From positions 94,278,513-94,342,512 of the forward strand of contig CM051521.1 of the NCBI GenBank assembly GCA_028015205.1: a DNA stretch of 64,000 nucleotides. Reading direction: 5' to 3'. Positions 1 through 11,700 of the stretch are shown here, piece by piece (the first letter of the stretch is position 1; the number at the start of each line of letters is the position of its first letter). Source of the DNA: Mytilisepta virgata (lineage: Eukaryota > Mollusca > Bivalvia > Mytilida > Mytilidae). The position numbers were made by a program, and so were the translations under genes. A model generated the notes under the pieces. The model did not search any database and had not been told where the DNA came from. It saw nothing but the letters and a program-made list of their open reading frames with translations.

Positions 1-423
1 ATTATGGGAAAATTACGACTATAGGGACTATAAAAACATGTAACCGTTCTAAATCTAAATAGATCAATAGAAGTAAAACAGCAAACCAGCATTACATAAT
101 ATACAATGTACTCCTTACGGTAAGAAAATATAGTGCTCTAAGATGGATTAGAACATAGTAAAGTGCTTTCGACCAATGAAATGCAAGAATTTTCACCCTC
201 TTAATAGTGAAGAATGACACAAAGCATGTTCTTAGTAAAGTATTATCTTATTGTTCTGTTATAACATACAAAGGACCATTTACTGTAGCAAAATATTGCC
301 TACAGACATTTGGCAAGGAAAGTGTGTTCAAAGAAAATTTTATGACCCCAGGCTTTTGAATTGACATTTAATTATTTGTATAAATAGTAACTGCAATAAA
401 TAAATCTTTAATACACAAGTAGT
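1..423. other. Gene-free AT-rich flank
   Basis: No reading frame with a recognisable motif, RNA gene or repeat is visible. It lies directly 3' of the minus-strand recombinase relic, so part of it may be that element's 3' end. Confidence 0.4.
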
Positions 424-1394
424 TCAAATTTCCAAACAATATCTTTTTCCATTTTTAAAAATGACAACTCTGTTTATAGAATTTGGCACATTTATTGTCA
501 TGGTATTGTCACCATTTTCTTTGTTTTCGATTTCATATCGATAAATTTTAGGAACAGACAAGTCATTTTCCTGCTTTATATGTTTGTTAACGGGTGGCGG
601 CTGTATTGCCTTGCTAACATTTTCTTGCAATGTTTCCAACGGACGCTTATATGTATCAACAGCCGTCGATCGGTGACCACTCCTCGACTTTACAGTGGAA
701 TCACTAAATCCGGCATTGAAAAGTGTAGTGCAACAGGTAACTTTTCCAGAATGATTCGATATATTGCGATCTGTCATTGATATTCCCGCAGCCTTGAATA
801 ATTCCTTCATTTTGCTAGACAAAGTGTTTATTCCTATCGGTTGTACGCTGAACCGAATAGAACCATTTGTATCTTTATGTGGTAGAGGCTTACGATAAAA
901 CCTACCCTCACGTGGAATAAGGGACAAATACCTTTCGTAAATTTTAACCAAGCATCTAGGGTTTGATGGATCACTTTTTTTGAGTTATACGTTTAACATC
1001 AACATTCCTATTATTAAGCCCCCCTTGCACGTTCTTGCACAACCTCCCGGTATAATGCAGTAACTTTTTTCCATTTGTGTCAACAGAGATACGGAATTGA
1101 CTAGCATCAAGCTCTTTGTGCTCATCAAGTGCACGAAATCCAAAGAGCTTACAATTATAGAAAAAAACAATGTTGGATAGCCCAGTTGCAGTGTCACAAT
1201 TGAAAACCCCACTATCCCACATGGCTTCCTCGTCCGCTGTCAATATAGGGTCTGCTCTTTTAACATTGGTTCCAATACCATTATTAGTTAGTTCCTTCAT
1301 TCTACTGTCTAGACATTTTCTAAAATACGCAAATGGAACGGAATCCTTTTGAAAAAAGTTTATGTCATTCCTGTTACAATCTGCTCTCAAATAC
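424..1394 (-). pseudogene. Crypton/ZMYM-type tyrosine recombinase relic
   Basis: This is the C-terminal half of a DUF3504-like tyrosine recombinase, the Crypton-derived domain also found in ZMYM2/3/4 and QRICH1. Reading on the minus strand, the first part (1394-971) carries an LTADEEAMWDSG segment and a KLFGFRALDEHKEL segment, both typical of the family. The second part (about 970-424) carries SDPSNPRCLVKIYERYLSL and then the catalytic region: NHSGK (family HSxR, here R to K), RSGHRS and VDTYKRP with the presumed nucleophilic Tyr. The two parts are in different frames; the break falls in a run of seven A (minus strand) at about 967-973. A possible 3' splice site (TTTTTTGTAG) sits just before 1394, so an upstream exon may have existed. 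The enzyme would cut and join DNA as a recombinase/transposase, or serve as a domesticated DNA-binding factor. The frameshift and R-to-K change suggest a relic. Confidence 0.75.
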
Positions 1395-3538
1395 CTACAA
1401 AAAATGCGGGTTTTACTTCTTGTATAACTACATCGTAAGGATTATTGGGACTTTGTTTTGTTAAAATTTGTCCATTGGTGTAAGAAGATATGATATTTAA
1501 GAAAAGTAACAAGACTGACCGGTGTATGGGAATAGTTTGCCTTTCCAAAATTCGTCAGATGAGATTATAATATACAGCCTTGAAATAAATTAATATCAAA
1601 GGAAATTTGCCACACGAAAACTAGTTTGACTCATTGTAGATACTGTAAAGCTGTATAATAGTATGTCTTGGTTTTTAGTGTTGTTAGTCTCTAATACATT
1701 ATAAGTTTGTGTCCAAAAGTCGCTATAATTGATGTAATAAAATGCACCTTTAAATTATTTTGTCGTTACAAAAAGACATTTTTCCGTAGGAAGTTCTAAA
1801 AACAATTTCTATTTTTTTTTTTATATATTTTTGGGGGTAACAGGCTGGGGATCATATTAACCCATTTGGGTTATTATAGCCCAAATGAGATATAAATTGT
1901 CAGTGCAAAAAATTTTGAAAAGCGCATTTGTTTAGGTCAATAGTAGCAACTTTTGGTTAGCGACTTTTCCGGAAAATGAACAAGTTGCTAGATTGGTCCC
2001 TCTGAAAATCAGCATCTTCCAAGGGATCAAAATCATAAACAATCATGTATTGAGATAAGTTGCTGCCTTTTGTATAATCATTTGCACTTTGTGATATTTT
2101 CCCCTGAATCTATATAAACGGTTTTTTTTTTGCACAGTAATATTAAATCCCGTTTGAGGTATTATAAGGGTTTGGGGGATACAGACACAGTTTCAAGTAG
2201 AAAAAACAGGATCCTAAAGTTACAACATTAAAGAAAAGGGTTTTACATTAAAATCAAGTAAATAGATACATTTCAACAGTTGCCCCAACCCCCCGAGAAA
2301 TTTTAAAAGGGATTATCATGTTCTTACATATACAGGGACATTGACTACCAGAGCAGATGTTACGTACCAATTATTTATATGTATATAAATATATATCATT
2401 ATTAGTGAGTTGTTATCTGCAGAGGAAACGTTTTCGTGTGTCTATATTTGGAATATAACTGAAATTGGCAGTGTGGTTAATATGATATCAATGCACGAGA
2501 ACATATTAAGTGTAAATTTAACACTGTAACAGTATAATAAACAATCAAGTGGATAATTCAACCACTTTTTAATTGTTTTTTTTTTTTTTTTTTTTTTTTT
2601 GGTTTTTGTGTTATTTCTTTTATTTCCTTAATTTTTTCGTTTTTTTGCCTTTGTCTCTGGATTTTTAATTGTGTATTTCCCTCTTGATATTCCTCTTATT
2701 GTCTTATTTGGGTTTTTCATATTAGCTGTAAGTGCTTCAACAATGAGCACAAAGCTCACAGCTTGGTCCATAGTTTTACTGTATTCAGTTCTACAAAAAT
2801 TTTTACTATTTATCGAAAACCGCTTTAAACCGCTCATGTAAATTTTTCATGTAAAGTATCTGCTTTTCATTGTGCAGTTTGCTTAACAAAAATATTCAAA
2901 GATTAAAGCATATAATAGTAGATGACCACCATTTTGCGTTTGAATTCACCGACGAAAAAGGGAGAAAGTCAATTCTAAAGATGGTTTTTTTTTTTAAACT
3001 TTGATAACAAAATTATAATCTACGGTTTGACAGCGGCAAAGACAACTGCCATCATTTCCGTTAAAAACATGCATTTGAGGAAAATCAGTATTGTGTATAA
3101 TCAAATATGGTCACAACTTCGCGTCTGTGAACTGTTACATATTTGCCCCTGAAAGTATTCAGCAAACTGGATCCAACCTTCTCTTTTAAATTTAAATCAA
3201 GTTTAAATTAAACGTTGGTAGGATGGTTCTGACGTCCCTTGCCACCATCACTAAAATAAAATAACCATCTGAAATAATATTTTAATGTCTTTCATCTGAA
3301 AGTATCAAGATGGTTTGGGAATTACAAAAATTCCTCTGATGTCAAATGGACTGTTTTGTTGAGACGTCGGAACGCACTCAATATATTTATATACAGGACT
3401 GGCATATATTTTAACAATATTTATCAATGTTTGTGGATTGTATTTCAAATTATTTTTCTGTCAACCGTGTATGTTTCACTGACTGTTTGAAAAAAAATCT
3501 TCGAAAAGAATTTTCCTGAACTTGAGTTCGTCGTTTTT
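1395..3538. other. Gene-free stretch with poly-T tract
   Basis: AT-rich DNA without a recognisable gene. A 25-nt T run lies at 2576-2600. Small open frames, such as one at 2628-2837 on the minus strand, have no motif or splice support. Confidence 0.4.
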
Positions 3539-3818
3539 AACAAGCCAAATTGGGGGCCTCGGTGGCCGAGTGTTCTAGGTAGTTCGTCATGACTACTAAT
3601 GATTACTAGCCTGTCAACACTGAGGTTGTGAGTTCAAATCTCACCTGTGGCGGGGTTCGACTTCAATCTTAATTGACAAGGATTTTCCTACCGAAAGTCG
3701 GTGGTTCTCTCCGGGTACTCCGGCTTCCTCCACCAATAAAAACTGACCCGCGAAATAACGAATGGGCTGAAAACGGCGTAAAACCCCAACTAAATAAACA
3801 AACAAACAAGCCTAATTG
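3539..3818 (+). mobile_element. tRNA-derived SINE with target-site duplication
   Basis: The body runs from 3553 to 3804. It begins with a class II tRNA-like head: an A-box-like GGTGGCCGAGTG near 3560 and a B-box-like GAGTTCAAATCTC near 3632. A conserved central segment follows (TCGGTGGTTCTCTCCGGGTA and the next bases), then a short AAACAAACAAAC tail. It is bounded by near-identical 14-bp direct repeats, AACAAGCCAAATTG (3539-3552) and AACAAGCCTAATTG (3805-3818). This is the signature of LINE-mediated retroposition. SINEs with conserved central domains are known in molluscs; I did not assign a named family. Confidence 0.85.
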
Positions 3819-4060
3819 AAAGTAGGATACATTCGTTGGTCACATTTACAAGCAGTTGTTATTCACGCTAAACACTTCTTTCAAAGTTTCAAATCTTTGT
3901 ACAAGTTAAATGTATTAGTCATAAAAAAAAACACGATAAGTACCGAGTTTTGACAGAATCGGCAAATTCACTAGTTTAATGTGGAATGCTCTTTGGTGTT
4001 CCCCTTTCAAAATTGTAAGAAGACCTTCGCAAAAATTCGAAGTCTCTGTTTTAATTCTTT

Positions 4061-4155
4061 ATGTAAAAAAAACACAAATACAGCTGAATAAAATTTTATT
4101 CTAAAACATGCTATTTCGAATAAATTTTACTCAGCGGTTTTTGTGTTTTTTACAT
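4061..4155. repeat. Long imperfect hairpin
   Basis: Two arms of about 40 bp (4061-4101 and 4118-4155) are inverted copies of each other with a few mismatches; each has an ATGTAAAAA...CACAAA end and an AATAAAATTTATTC inner end. The loop is about 16 nt. It looks like a small foldback or MITE remnant; a miRNA-like precursor cannot be excluded. Confidence 0.6.
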
Positions 4156-4917
4156 AATACTTAATAGATAAGCTAACACTCTTTCTTATTCGCTAAAATA
4201 TGAAGACATGAAATGGTTAGTTAAATTGTGAGAATATTGAGCTGAAAAAGTTTGTTTTCCTTAACAAATTTAATAAATTGTTATGAAGCGTCTGAAAATT
4301 GAGGCTCATCTTCATTGAAATGCCACCAAAAAAAACCATATTTGCAGTGGAAATTGCATATTTTTATCATTTCATTAAAAAAAAATGAAATGTTTTGTGT
4401 AACTCTTTTTCTATGGTAAATTTTCATTTCTTCTTTGATGTTCGAAGCGCCGGTCGTATTTTGTCATTTCTGAATATATATATACATGTATATTGATATT
4501 GATATCAACTCCGAAATTGCCCCATAATCAAGAAATCAGCGAGGCCACGTAAAACGAAAAATATCACTTTAAATTTGGAGTCAAAACCTAACACTTTTAC
4601 ACACGTGAGGCTATTGCCGAAAGACAAATTCTAAGCATTGAATAGATAAAAACATGCGTTCCTGTATAATGTTGACTGATATCCACATGTTATATCGATA
4701 TTTTAATGGTATCTGGGTTGAGGGATTATTTCAAGGCTGATTAGAAAACATCACGTTTTAACCTCTTTATAATATACTTTAAAAAAGATACCATTAATAT
4801 AGCAATATACTGCTCCAGAGGACTTTATTACAGTCTGCCACTGCAGCAGATGTGCTTGTGCAATTGGACGTTGAGCGATATACATTACTCAACCCTGACC
4901 GGTAAAGCACGGCTAAT

Positions 4918-5107
4918 TAACTTACGGTCATTACAACTGAGCAAAAACTATCACATTTGACGTTAAGTATACAAACTAACTTACGGTCATTACAACTAAG
5001 CAAAAACTATCATATTTGACGCCAAGTATATAAACTTACTTACGGTTATTACAACTAAGCAACAACTATTATATTTGACGCCAAGTATATAATAAACTAA
5101 CTTACGG
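4918..5107. repeat. Tandem repeat, three units of about 60 bp
   Basis: Three successive units begin with CTTACGGT.ATTACAACT and contain CAAAAACTAT and TTTGACG..AAGTATA. TTACGG recurs at 4922, 4981, 5040 and 5102, giving spacings of 59-62 bp. Confidence 0.8.
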
Positions 5108-5653
5108 CATGATTCATTACTCAAATGCCTCTAAATTTTCCGTTCAAAATTTGACAAAATTATCAGAAATTTCTAAGGCTCTTCCTGTTGATGCAGAGGT
5201 AACCATTAGCTTAGTTTGGATTTCTGTTTGTTTTAATTGTTTTTGGATTTTAACGGTTGCGCTTATTAATTCAACGTTTTATCTTTAACTGGGTTTCCAG
5301 CACTTTGATCTCGAGCACTGCCGATGAGTTTTCAGTCAACGAAATGGCCTACCCAAAAAACATTTTCGCGCTGATCCGAAACAATTTTGTTTTGTAAAGT
5401 TATGACCGCATCGCCTGCAGGAATACAGGAATGGGTTTGCAATGTATCGTTTTGTTACATCTTTTTGGTTCATTTTAAAAGAAATGTTACGATGAAGGAT
5501 AGTATAACATACCGAGAAAATGAACAGTTTTACTGTTATTTGTAATTGTTCGTGAGACGCTTTAGCAACAAGAGCTGCTATTCCACTTTGGACGTCTGCG
5601 AAGTTAGTGGTCGTCAGAGAAAACAATGCTGTTGTACATCTTGATTCGCCGAT

Positions 5654-7165
5654 TATATATACTCTCTCAAAAAAGAAACGCAACATACAGAAAATAGGAA
5701 ATTTACTTCATATATTATTTTCATAATTTATGATATAAATAATTTACACAGGAATGCAAAAATTGGCACACTTCTTGTTCATGAGTTCTTTTACCTTGGA
5801 ATATCACAGTTTGTCACATATTGTCAATAAATCACTCATAAATTGTCAATATCTGGTATGTCCACCATTTGCTTGTAACACAGCCCCGACTCTTCTTGGC
5901 ATAGATTGAATTAAACGCTGAGTTCGAACACGCGGTATCCTTTGCCACTCAAACTGAAGTGCCTGCTGTAATTGTTGCAGATTTTGCGGTGGTGGTTGTC
6001 GTTGGCGCACGCGCCGATCCACTTCATCCCACAAATATTCAATTGGATTAAGATCGGGTGATCGTGACGGCCAACGGATCACATTGACATTCTGTTGTTC
6101 TAAAAAGTCTACTGTTACACGTGCTGTATGTGGTCGGGCATTGTCGTGCTGAAAAATTTCTCTCCGAATGTCAATTACGGGCAATAAATGAGGTCGTAAA
6201 ATTTCGTCTCTATACCTAACAGCGTTCAGATTGCCTTGGATATGTATCAGCTGTGTGTTTCTGGCATAAGAAATAGCGGCCCACATCATAACACTGCCTC
6301 CGCCAAAATTGTCTCTCTCCACAACACAGTTTTGCGCAAAACGTTCGTTTCGGCGCCTATACACACGTATGCGACCATCTCGCTTTTCCAGTTGAAAACG
6401 TGACTCATCGCTGAACCATACTCTTCTCCAGTTCTGTAAATTCCATGCACGAACTGTAGTACACCATCTAACCCTCGCTCGGCGGTGTTGGCGTCTCAGT
6501 GTTGCTCCAAAGTAAGGTCTTCTTGCCCTCAATCCATGAGAACGTAACCGATTGCGTACTGTCTGTGCTGATATACGGCGCAACCCAGGGACGTTTACAG
6601 CTGTTTCTGTTGCAGCAATAGTCCTATTCCGCAGATGGAAAAGTCTGATGTAACGATCTTGCGCCCTGGTTGTAACACGCGGGCGCCCTGAACGTGGCCG
6701 ATCTGTCGTAGTACCAAGCTGCAGGTAGCGTCCCCAAAGGCGTGAAATTGTGCTACGATGAACATTGTACGTTACAGCAACAGCATTCTGTGATTCTCCG
6801 GCCTCTAGTCGTCCGATAGCGATATTCCGGGTAGCAGCGTCATCAGAATTTTATTTTACGAATGCATTCATGAAAAGAAATACCGGGTTTTTATACCGAC
6901 TGACTGAGCTAAAAAATAACCCATGATTTGCACGGTAAAGTCGACCCAGTTTTTGGCAATGCGTAAATCGTAGGGTGTCCCAGATTGCGACCAAAGTCGT
7001 TTACGGGTGGATGAATTTAAATGATTGTACCTGGAAACTTTTTATGAAGGTGTAATTATGATCATGTGTACATATATTTTGATATTTATTGGTTATTTGT
7101 CCGGAAAACTAATATTTCAAAAAGATAATCTGATGTTGCGTTTCTTTTTTGAGAGAGTATATATA
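5654..7165 (-). mobile_element. Tc1-type DNA transposon, nearly complete
   Basis: Terminal inverted repeats of about 33 bp enclose the element: TACTCTCTCAAAAAAGAAAC and further bases from 5659, and its complement ending near 7163. Both ends lie in TATATA tracts, as expected for TA target duplication, so the exact boundary is ambiguous by a few bases. It is about 1.5 kb, the usual size for Tc1, with one transposase gene on the minus strand. A minisatellite starts about 35 bp past its right end. Confidence 0.92.
5846..6871 (-). pseudogene. Tc1-family transposase (DD34E) with early stop
   Basis: The frame from ATG at 6871 to the stop at 5846 spans 342 codons including the stop, the normal Tc1 length. 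Codon 7 is TAA (6853-6851); the rest is open. The N-terminal helix-turn-helix region reads IGRLEAGESQNAVAVTYNVH and continues into RSTISRLWGRYLQLG, followed by a GRPR hook-like motif (DRPRSGRPRVTTR). The catalytic core shows VWFSDESRF, QHDNARPHTA and PSRSPDLNPIEYLWDEVDRR. Exactly 34 residues separate the second Asp from the Glu. The enzyme would bind the TIRs and move the element by cut and paste. With the stop, full-length protein would need readthrough or downstream initiation, and no in-frame ATG occurs soon after the stop. Probably recently inactivated. Confidence 0.92.
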
Positions 7166-7201
7166 GGGTGAGTAGCGTGGTAGTAAAATTGTGTTCATTT
7201 G

Positions 7202-7807
7202 TATTTCATATTGAAAGTACACATGGGACTTCCGGTCAGTGTTTTCCTATTTCATATTGAAAGTATACACGGGACTTCGGGTCAGTGTTTTCCTATTTCA
7301 TATTGAAAGTATACACGGGACTTCGGGTCAGTGTTTTCCTATTTCATATTGAAAGTATACACGGGACTTCGGGTCAGTGTTTTCCTATTTCATATTGAAA
7401 GTACACATGGGACTTCGGGTCAGTGTTTTCCTATTTCATATTGAAAGTATACACGGGACTTCGGGTCAGTGTTTTCCTATTTCATATTGAAAGTATACAC
7501 GGGACTTCGGGTCAGTGTTTTCCTATTTCATATTGAAAGTACACATGGGACTTCGGGTCAGTGTTTTCCTATTTCATATTGAAAGTATACACGGGACTTC
7601 GGGTCAGTGTTTTCCTATTCCATATTGAAAGTACACATGGGACTTCGGGTCAGTGTTTTCCTATTTCATATTGAAAGTATACACGGGACTTCGGGTCAGT
7701 GTTTTCCTATTTCATATTGAAAGTATACACGGGACTTCGGGTCAGTGTTTTCCTATTTCATATTGAAAGTATACACGGGACTTCGGGTCAGTGTTTTCCT
7801 ATTTCAT
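7202..7807. repeat. 46-bp minisatellite, about 13 copies
   Basis: Units of exactly 46 bp repeat from 7202; TTGAAAGT recurs at 7211, 7257, 7303, 7349 and onward to 7763. Two variants occur, one with TACACATGGG (units near 7211, 7395, 7533 and 7625) and one with TATACACGGG. The first unit has CTTCCGG where the others have CTTCGGG. Such homogeneity implies recent expansion. An open frame running from it into the next DNA (7745-8122) is judged non-coding. Confidence 0.95.
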
Positions 7808-7809
7808 GT

Positions 7810-8150
7810 ATTTCGTGCATTTATTCTGTTTGATGGGAATTATAATACAAGGTTAAATTGTCAACTAAAACAACTATTCAACGTTTTGGAACGACAGCTG
7901 TATGTTGAAAACCTAATAAAAGATGTTTTATTTGAATTTTTATCAGTTTTCAGTGTTCATACACTACTAAAAAATATCTTGACTATTGTGCGGAATTATA
8001 TATCATTCGATCGTCAGACGATAGGAATTATTAAAACTAAATATTTATTTACAAGATTTTCTATAGAAAGAAGCCTTGCTCATTTCTTGACTATGCATAT
8101 ATCCTCAGAAATAGCCACATGATGCGAAGGCGCTTCAAAGGTGAAAAACT
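7810..8150. repeat. Duplicated block, also at 17490-17790
   Basis: This DNA aligns by eye with 17490-17790: shared CAGTTGTATGTTGAA-type, ATTCGATC/ATTCAATC and ATCTTCAGAAATGGCAACAT-type strings in the same order. One copy is upstream of GTPase copy A, the other 3' of copy A and upstream of copy B. It therefore marks the edge of the segmental duplication that built the array. Confidence 0.65.
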
Positions 8151-8504
8151 TGAACACGGGGACTAATTATACTAAGCGTCGTCATGTAGCATGAAAGTCA
8201 AACCCATCTGAGGACAGATCTAATCACGAAATTGAGAATGTGAAGTGGATGGCTTTGAGCAATTGAAATCAGACATTTATACCGAAATGCAGTTTATGTC
8301 ATTTTGTATTAAAGTTAGTTAATAGTTTCTAATATTGCTTATATTCCACAATTTTTATTCTTATGCACAAAGAAAAATAGATAATTTGTCAAAATACGCA
8401 TCCCGAGGGTCAACATAAGCACCGCAGGGATTTAGTAGCCTGACAATTGAATACCTCCGATGACAACTTAAAGTGGATGATTTATTAAAGAAAGAAAAAA
8501 AAAT
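8151..8504. other. 5' flank of GTPase copy A
   Basis: No gene seen. The part around 8385-8470 (GATAATTTGTC ... TAGCCTGACAATTGAA) resembles 29940-30040 upstream of copy C, so it belongs to the duplicated flank. Confidence 0.5.
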
Positions 8505-8726
8505 TTTTTTTAACTAAGATCTATATTTAGATTTTAAGTTGGTTGTAAATTTCCTTTTATTTAAATCACTACTTAAATAACTTCTGGGATAGTAATTTCT
8601 TACATGTATATAAATGAACCAATATTAAGGTGCAGCTATGTTCAATATTGTTAACACTAAAACAAGGAAGCTAACTTGTACTCGTATACGATTATTATAG
8701 TTCGAATTTTAATCGAACATTAAGAC
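8505..8726 (+). promoter_or_regulatory. Conserved proximal 5' region of the GTPase copies
   Basis: The sequence just before exon 1 is shared by all three copies (8505-8726, about 19935-20131 and 33243-33402). Shared strings include GGTTGTAAATTTCCT, ACTAAAACGAGGAAGCTAAC (AACAAGG in A) and TTTAATCGAACATTAA directly before ATG. This implies a common promoter and 5'UTR. No clear TATA box or initiator could be fixed. Confidence 0.5.
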
Positions 8727-11700
8727 ATGCAACATATCAAGTGTGTAGTAGTCGGAGATGGGTAAGTTGTTTAAATCATTCTCTGTATATGATTGAAACT
8801 AGCTAAATATTCATTAAAGTGTTTTCTTATTTCTAAAACATAATACAAATATATTTTCATTTAAACACTTCTTTTAATGTACTGAAATTTTTAACACATC
8901 TGAAGTTTACTGAGATTTTTATGGATCAATATTTTTTTAATTCACGACCTCTGTACAAGGAAGCCTTTCTGTTGTTAGAATATTTTCGAATAATAATACA
9001 CGGAAGATGTCTTTATCAGTTACCTTTAAGAAATTGTTGTGAGAAAAAAAACGACATTGTTAGTATATATATATTTTTTTTTATTTTGTTTTATGATTTT
9101 ATTATATTTCAGAAATGTAGGGAAAACGTGCCTTTTAATGTGTTACTCGTCCGACACCTTCCAAGAGGATCACATCCCAACTATGTAAGAAATGTTTTAA
9201 ATTAAATCACATGTATATTTACATATATAATATTCAATTTAATTACTAAAGCTTCAATGCTACTACTCCGGTATACTTGTGATATAATATATCTTAATCT
9301 TCTAAATGAAGAAATTCGTGACTGTGTGATCGTATGTAAATAAACTCTTGAAGTATAACTAAAGTCTTGCCTTGCCTATGATTACATATTTAAGAGTCCT
9401 ATCGAATCCCTTAAAAATTATAATTTAGTTATAACCAGCAATGTTGACATATTTTTTAATTTATTCTTAGATATGCGTAGTTATTCTGATTAAAACTATG
9501 TAAAACTATTCTTCCTGTCAAGTTCACAAGACCCCTCTCCGGAAATGTTATTTATGTACCACGTACGCACGTAAATAAGATAGTGTAGATTGTACGTTAA
9601 ACCCCAAACTTTCCACTTACAGTTTATAACGTAATATCAAGTCGGAAAGTTTTTTTTTCGAAAAGTAGGTGTATTCGAGAAAGCAAATTAACAATGAATA
9701 CATGTAGGCAAGAAAGGATGATGACGATAAATTGGAAACTCAAAACATGAACGTGACAAAGGAACTTTGCTTTTATTGCAGTTCCTCAGATTAAAGTCAC
9801 AATGAGGCTGCAGCACAGAAAAAATTTTGCACCTAACTTCAAGTTCAAGCTTTCTTTTGGCAAATAAGTGGAAATATTAGCTAGATAATGATCACGTTAA
9901 GTATTCAGATGAGAGCTAGTAGATGTGTATCAAAATATTACACCCAATAACAGAAACCTTATACGGGGTAAATTTGCCGCCTGACAATTTAAAACATTTA
10001 TATGTTATCCTTGTTATGCTTGTTATGTTTTAGATTCGACAATTATAAAACAACGGTGACAATAAATGATAGGACAGTTGAAATAGGTCTGTGGGATACT
10101 GCTGGTCAGGAAGATTACGATAGATTCCGTCCGTTATCATATCCACAAACAGTTAGTATTTTATATGTGTATATATTAAACACATAGGGCCGTATTCATA
10201 AAAGTGGTTTAATGTAAACCTCGTTTAAGCTTAGACCTGGTTTAGTTAAACCAAGAAACTAAGTTTAAATTAAAGTCTATTCATGAAAGAAATTTAATCC
10301 TAGTTTAGGTAAACTTAGTTTAAAATTAAATAAACTTGGTTAATTTTTTTAAACTAAGTTTAAATCTAAACTATGATTACGAAAATAAAAACAACTGGCT
10401 CCGAACCGCATTTCATTGTGACGTTCTGTTTATGACATGATTAAACACATCTTGACACTAAATTCAAAGCTGCTAGTAAATGCTCGAATGAAATGCTAAT
10501 CGACCGTAACAGTGTTATTTCAAATTAAATCTTGAAACTGAATGCCAATTATAAGAAACTAGAGGCTCTCAAGAGCCTGTATCGCTCACATGGATTTATC
10601 TTGTCCACCTTGAGCAGGACTAAAATTTAAGTGTAGCAGTCAATGTGTCTAGTTTTCTCATAGGGTCCTATGTTAAACCAAGTTTTGTTGTGGTTTCGGG
10701 GTCATCGGACATAATTCTGAAAGAGAACCTTCTAAGGACCACAGCTGCCAAGTATGGTTCCAATTGGTCAAGTGGTTTCAGACAATAAGATTTTTTTTTA
10801 AACTTTCCCATAGGGTCCTATGTTAAACTGATGTGGCAGCCATCTTGGTCGACAGTCTGGGTATTCGGACACATTTCTGAAACAGAACGAAGTAAGGACC
10901 ATTGCTTCCAAGTCTGGTTACAATTGGATTCAGACAAGAAGATTTTTAAATGAATTTTCCCAAAGGATCCTATGTTAAACTAAGTTCAACTATGGTGGCC
11001 AACTTGGTTGACTGTCTGGGTATCGGACATATTACTTAAAGAGGGCCATCTAAGGACCATTGCTGTCAACTCTGGTTCCAATTGGTCAAGTGGTTCCAGA
11101 CAAGGAGGTTTTTCAAAGAATTGTCCCGCAGGGCCCTATGTTAAACTAAGTTCGGCTGTGGCAGTCCGGGTCACCACATATATTTCTTAAAGAGGACCAT
11201 CTAAGGACCATTGCAGTCAAGTCTGGTTTCAATTGGTTCATTGGTTTCAGACAAGAAGATTTTTCAAAAAATATTTACATTATGTCTTATGTTAAACTAA
11301 GTTCAGCTGTTGCGGCCATATTGGTTGTTAGTCTTGGTCATCGGACATAATTCTTAAAGAGGACCATCTAAGGACTATTGCTGTCAAGTCTGGTTCCAAT
11401 TGGTCAAGTGGTTTCAGACGAATAGGCGGCCATCTTGGTTAACAGTACGGAACAACGAACATAATTCTGACAGAAAACCTCCTATGGATCATTACTGACA
11501 GGCCTGATTCCAATTGGCCATGTAGTTTCATAGAAGATTTTTGAAATTCATCCCCCTTTTTTCTATTTTTAGTAACATCAGCCATGTCGGTTGGAAATAG
11601 GGGATGTCGGACATAATTTTAGAAGGGGGCCACCAAAGGACCATTCCACAGAAGTTTGGTCCAAATTGGCCCAGTGGTTTCAGATGAATGTTTACGCCCA

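Noticed and set aside
7202..7807. CRISPR-like array
   Set aside because: Units are contiguous with no unique spacers, and the genome is eukaryotic; this is a minisatellite.
7745..8122. 125-codon open frame
   Set aside because: It starts inside the minisatellite and continues into DNA whose duplicate at 17490-17790 is not open in the same way; no motif.
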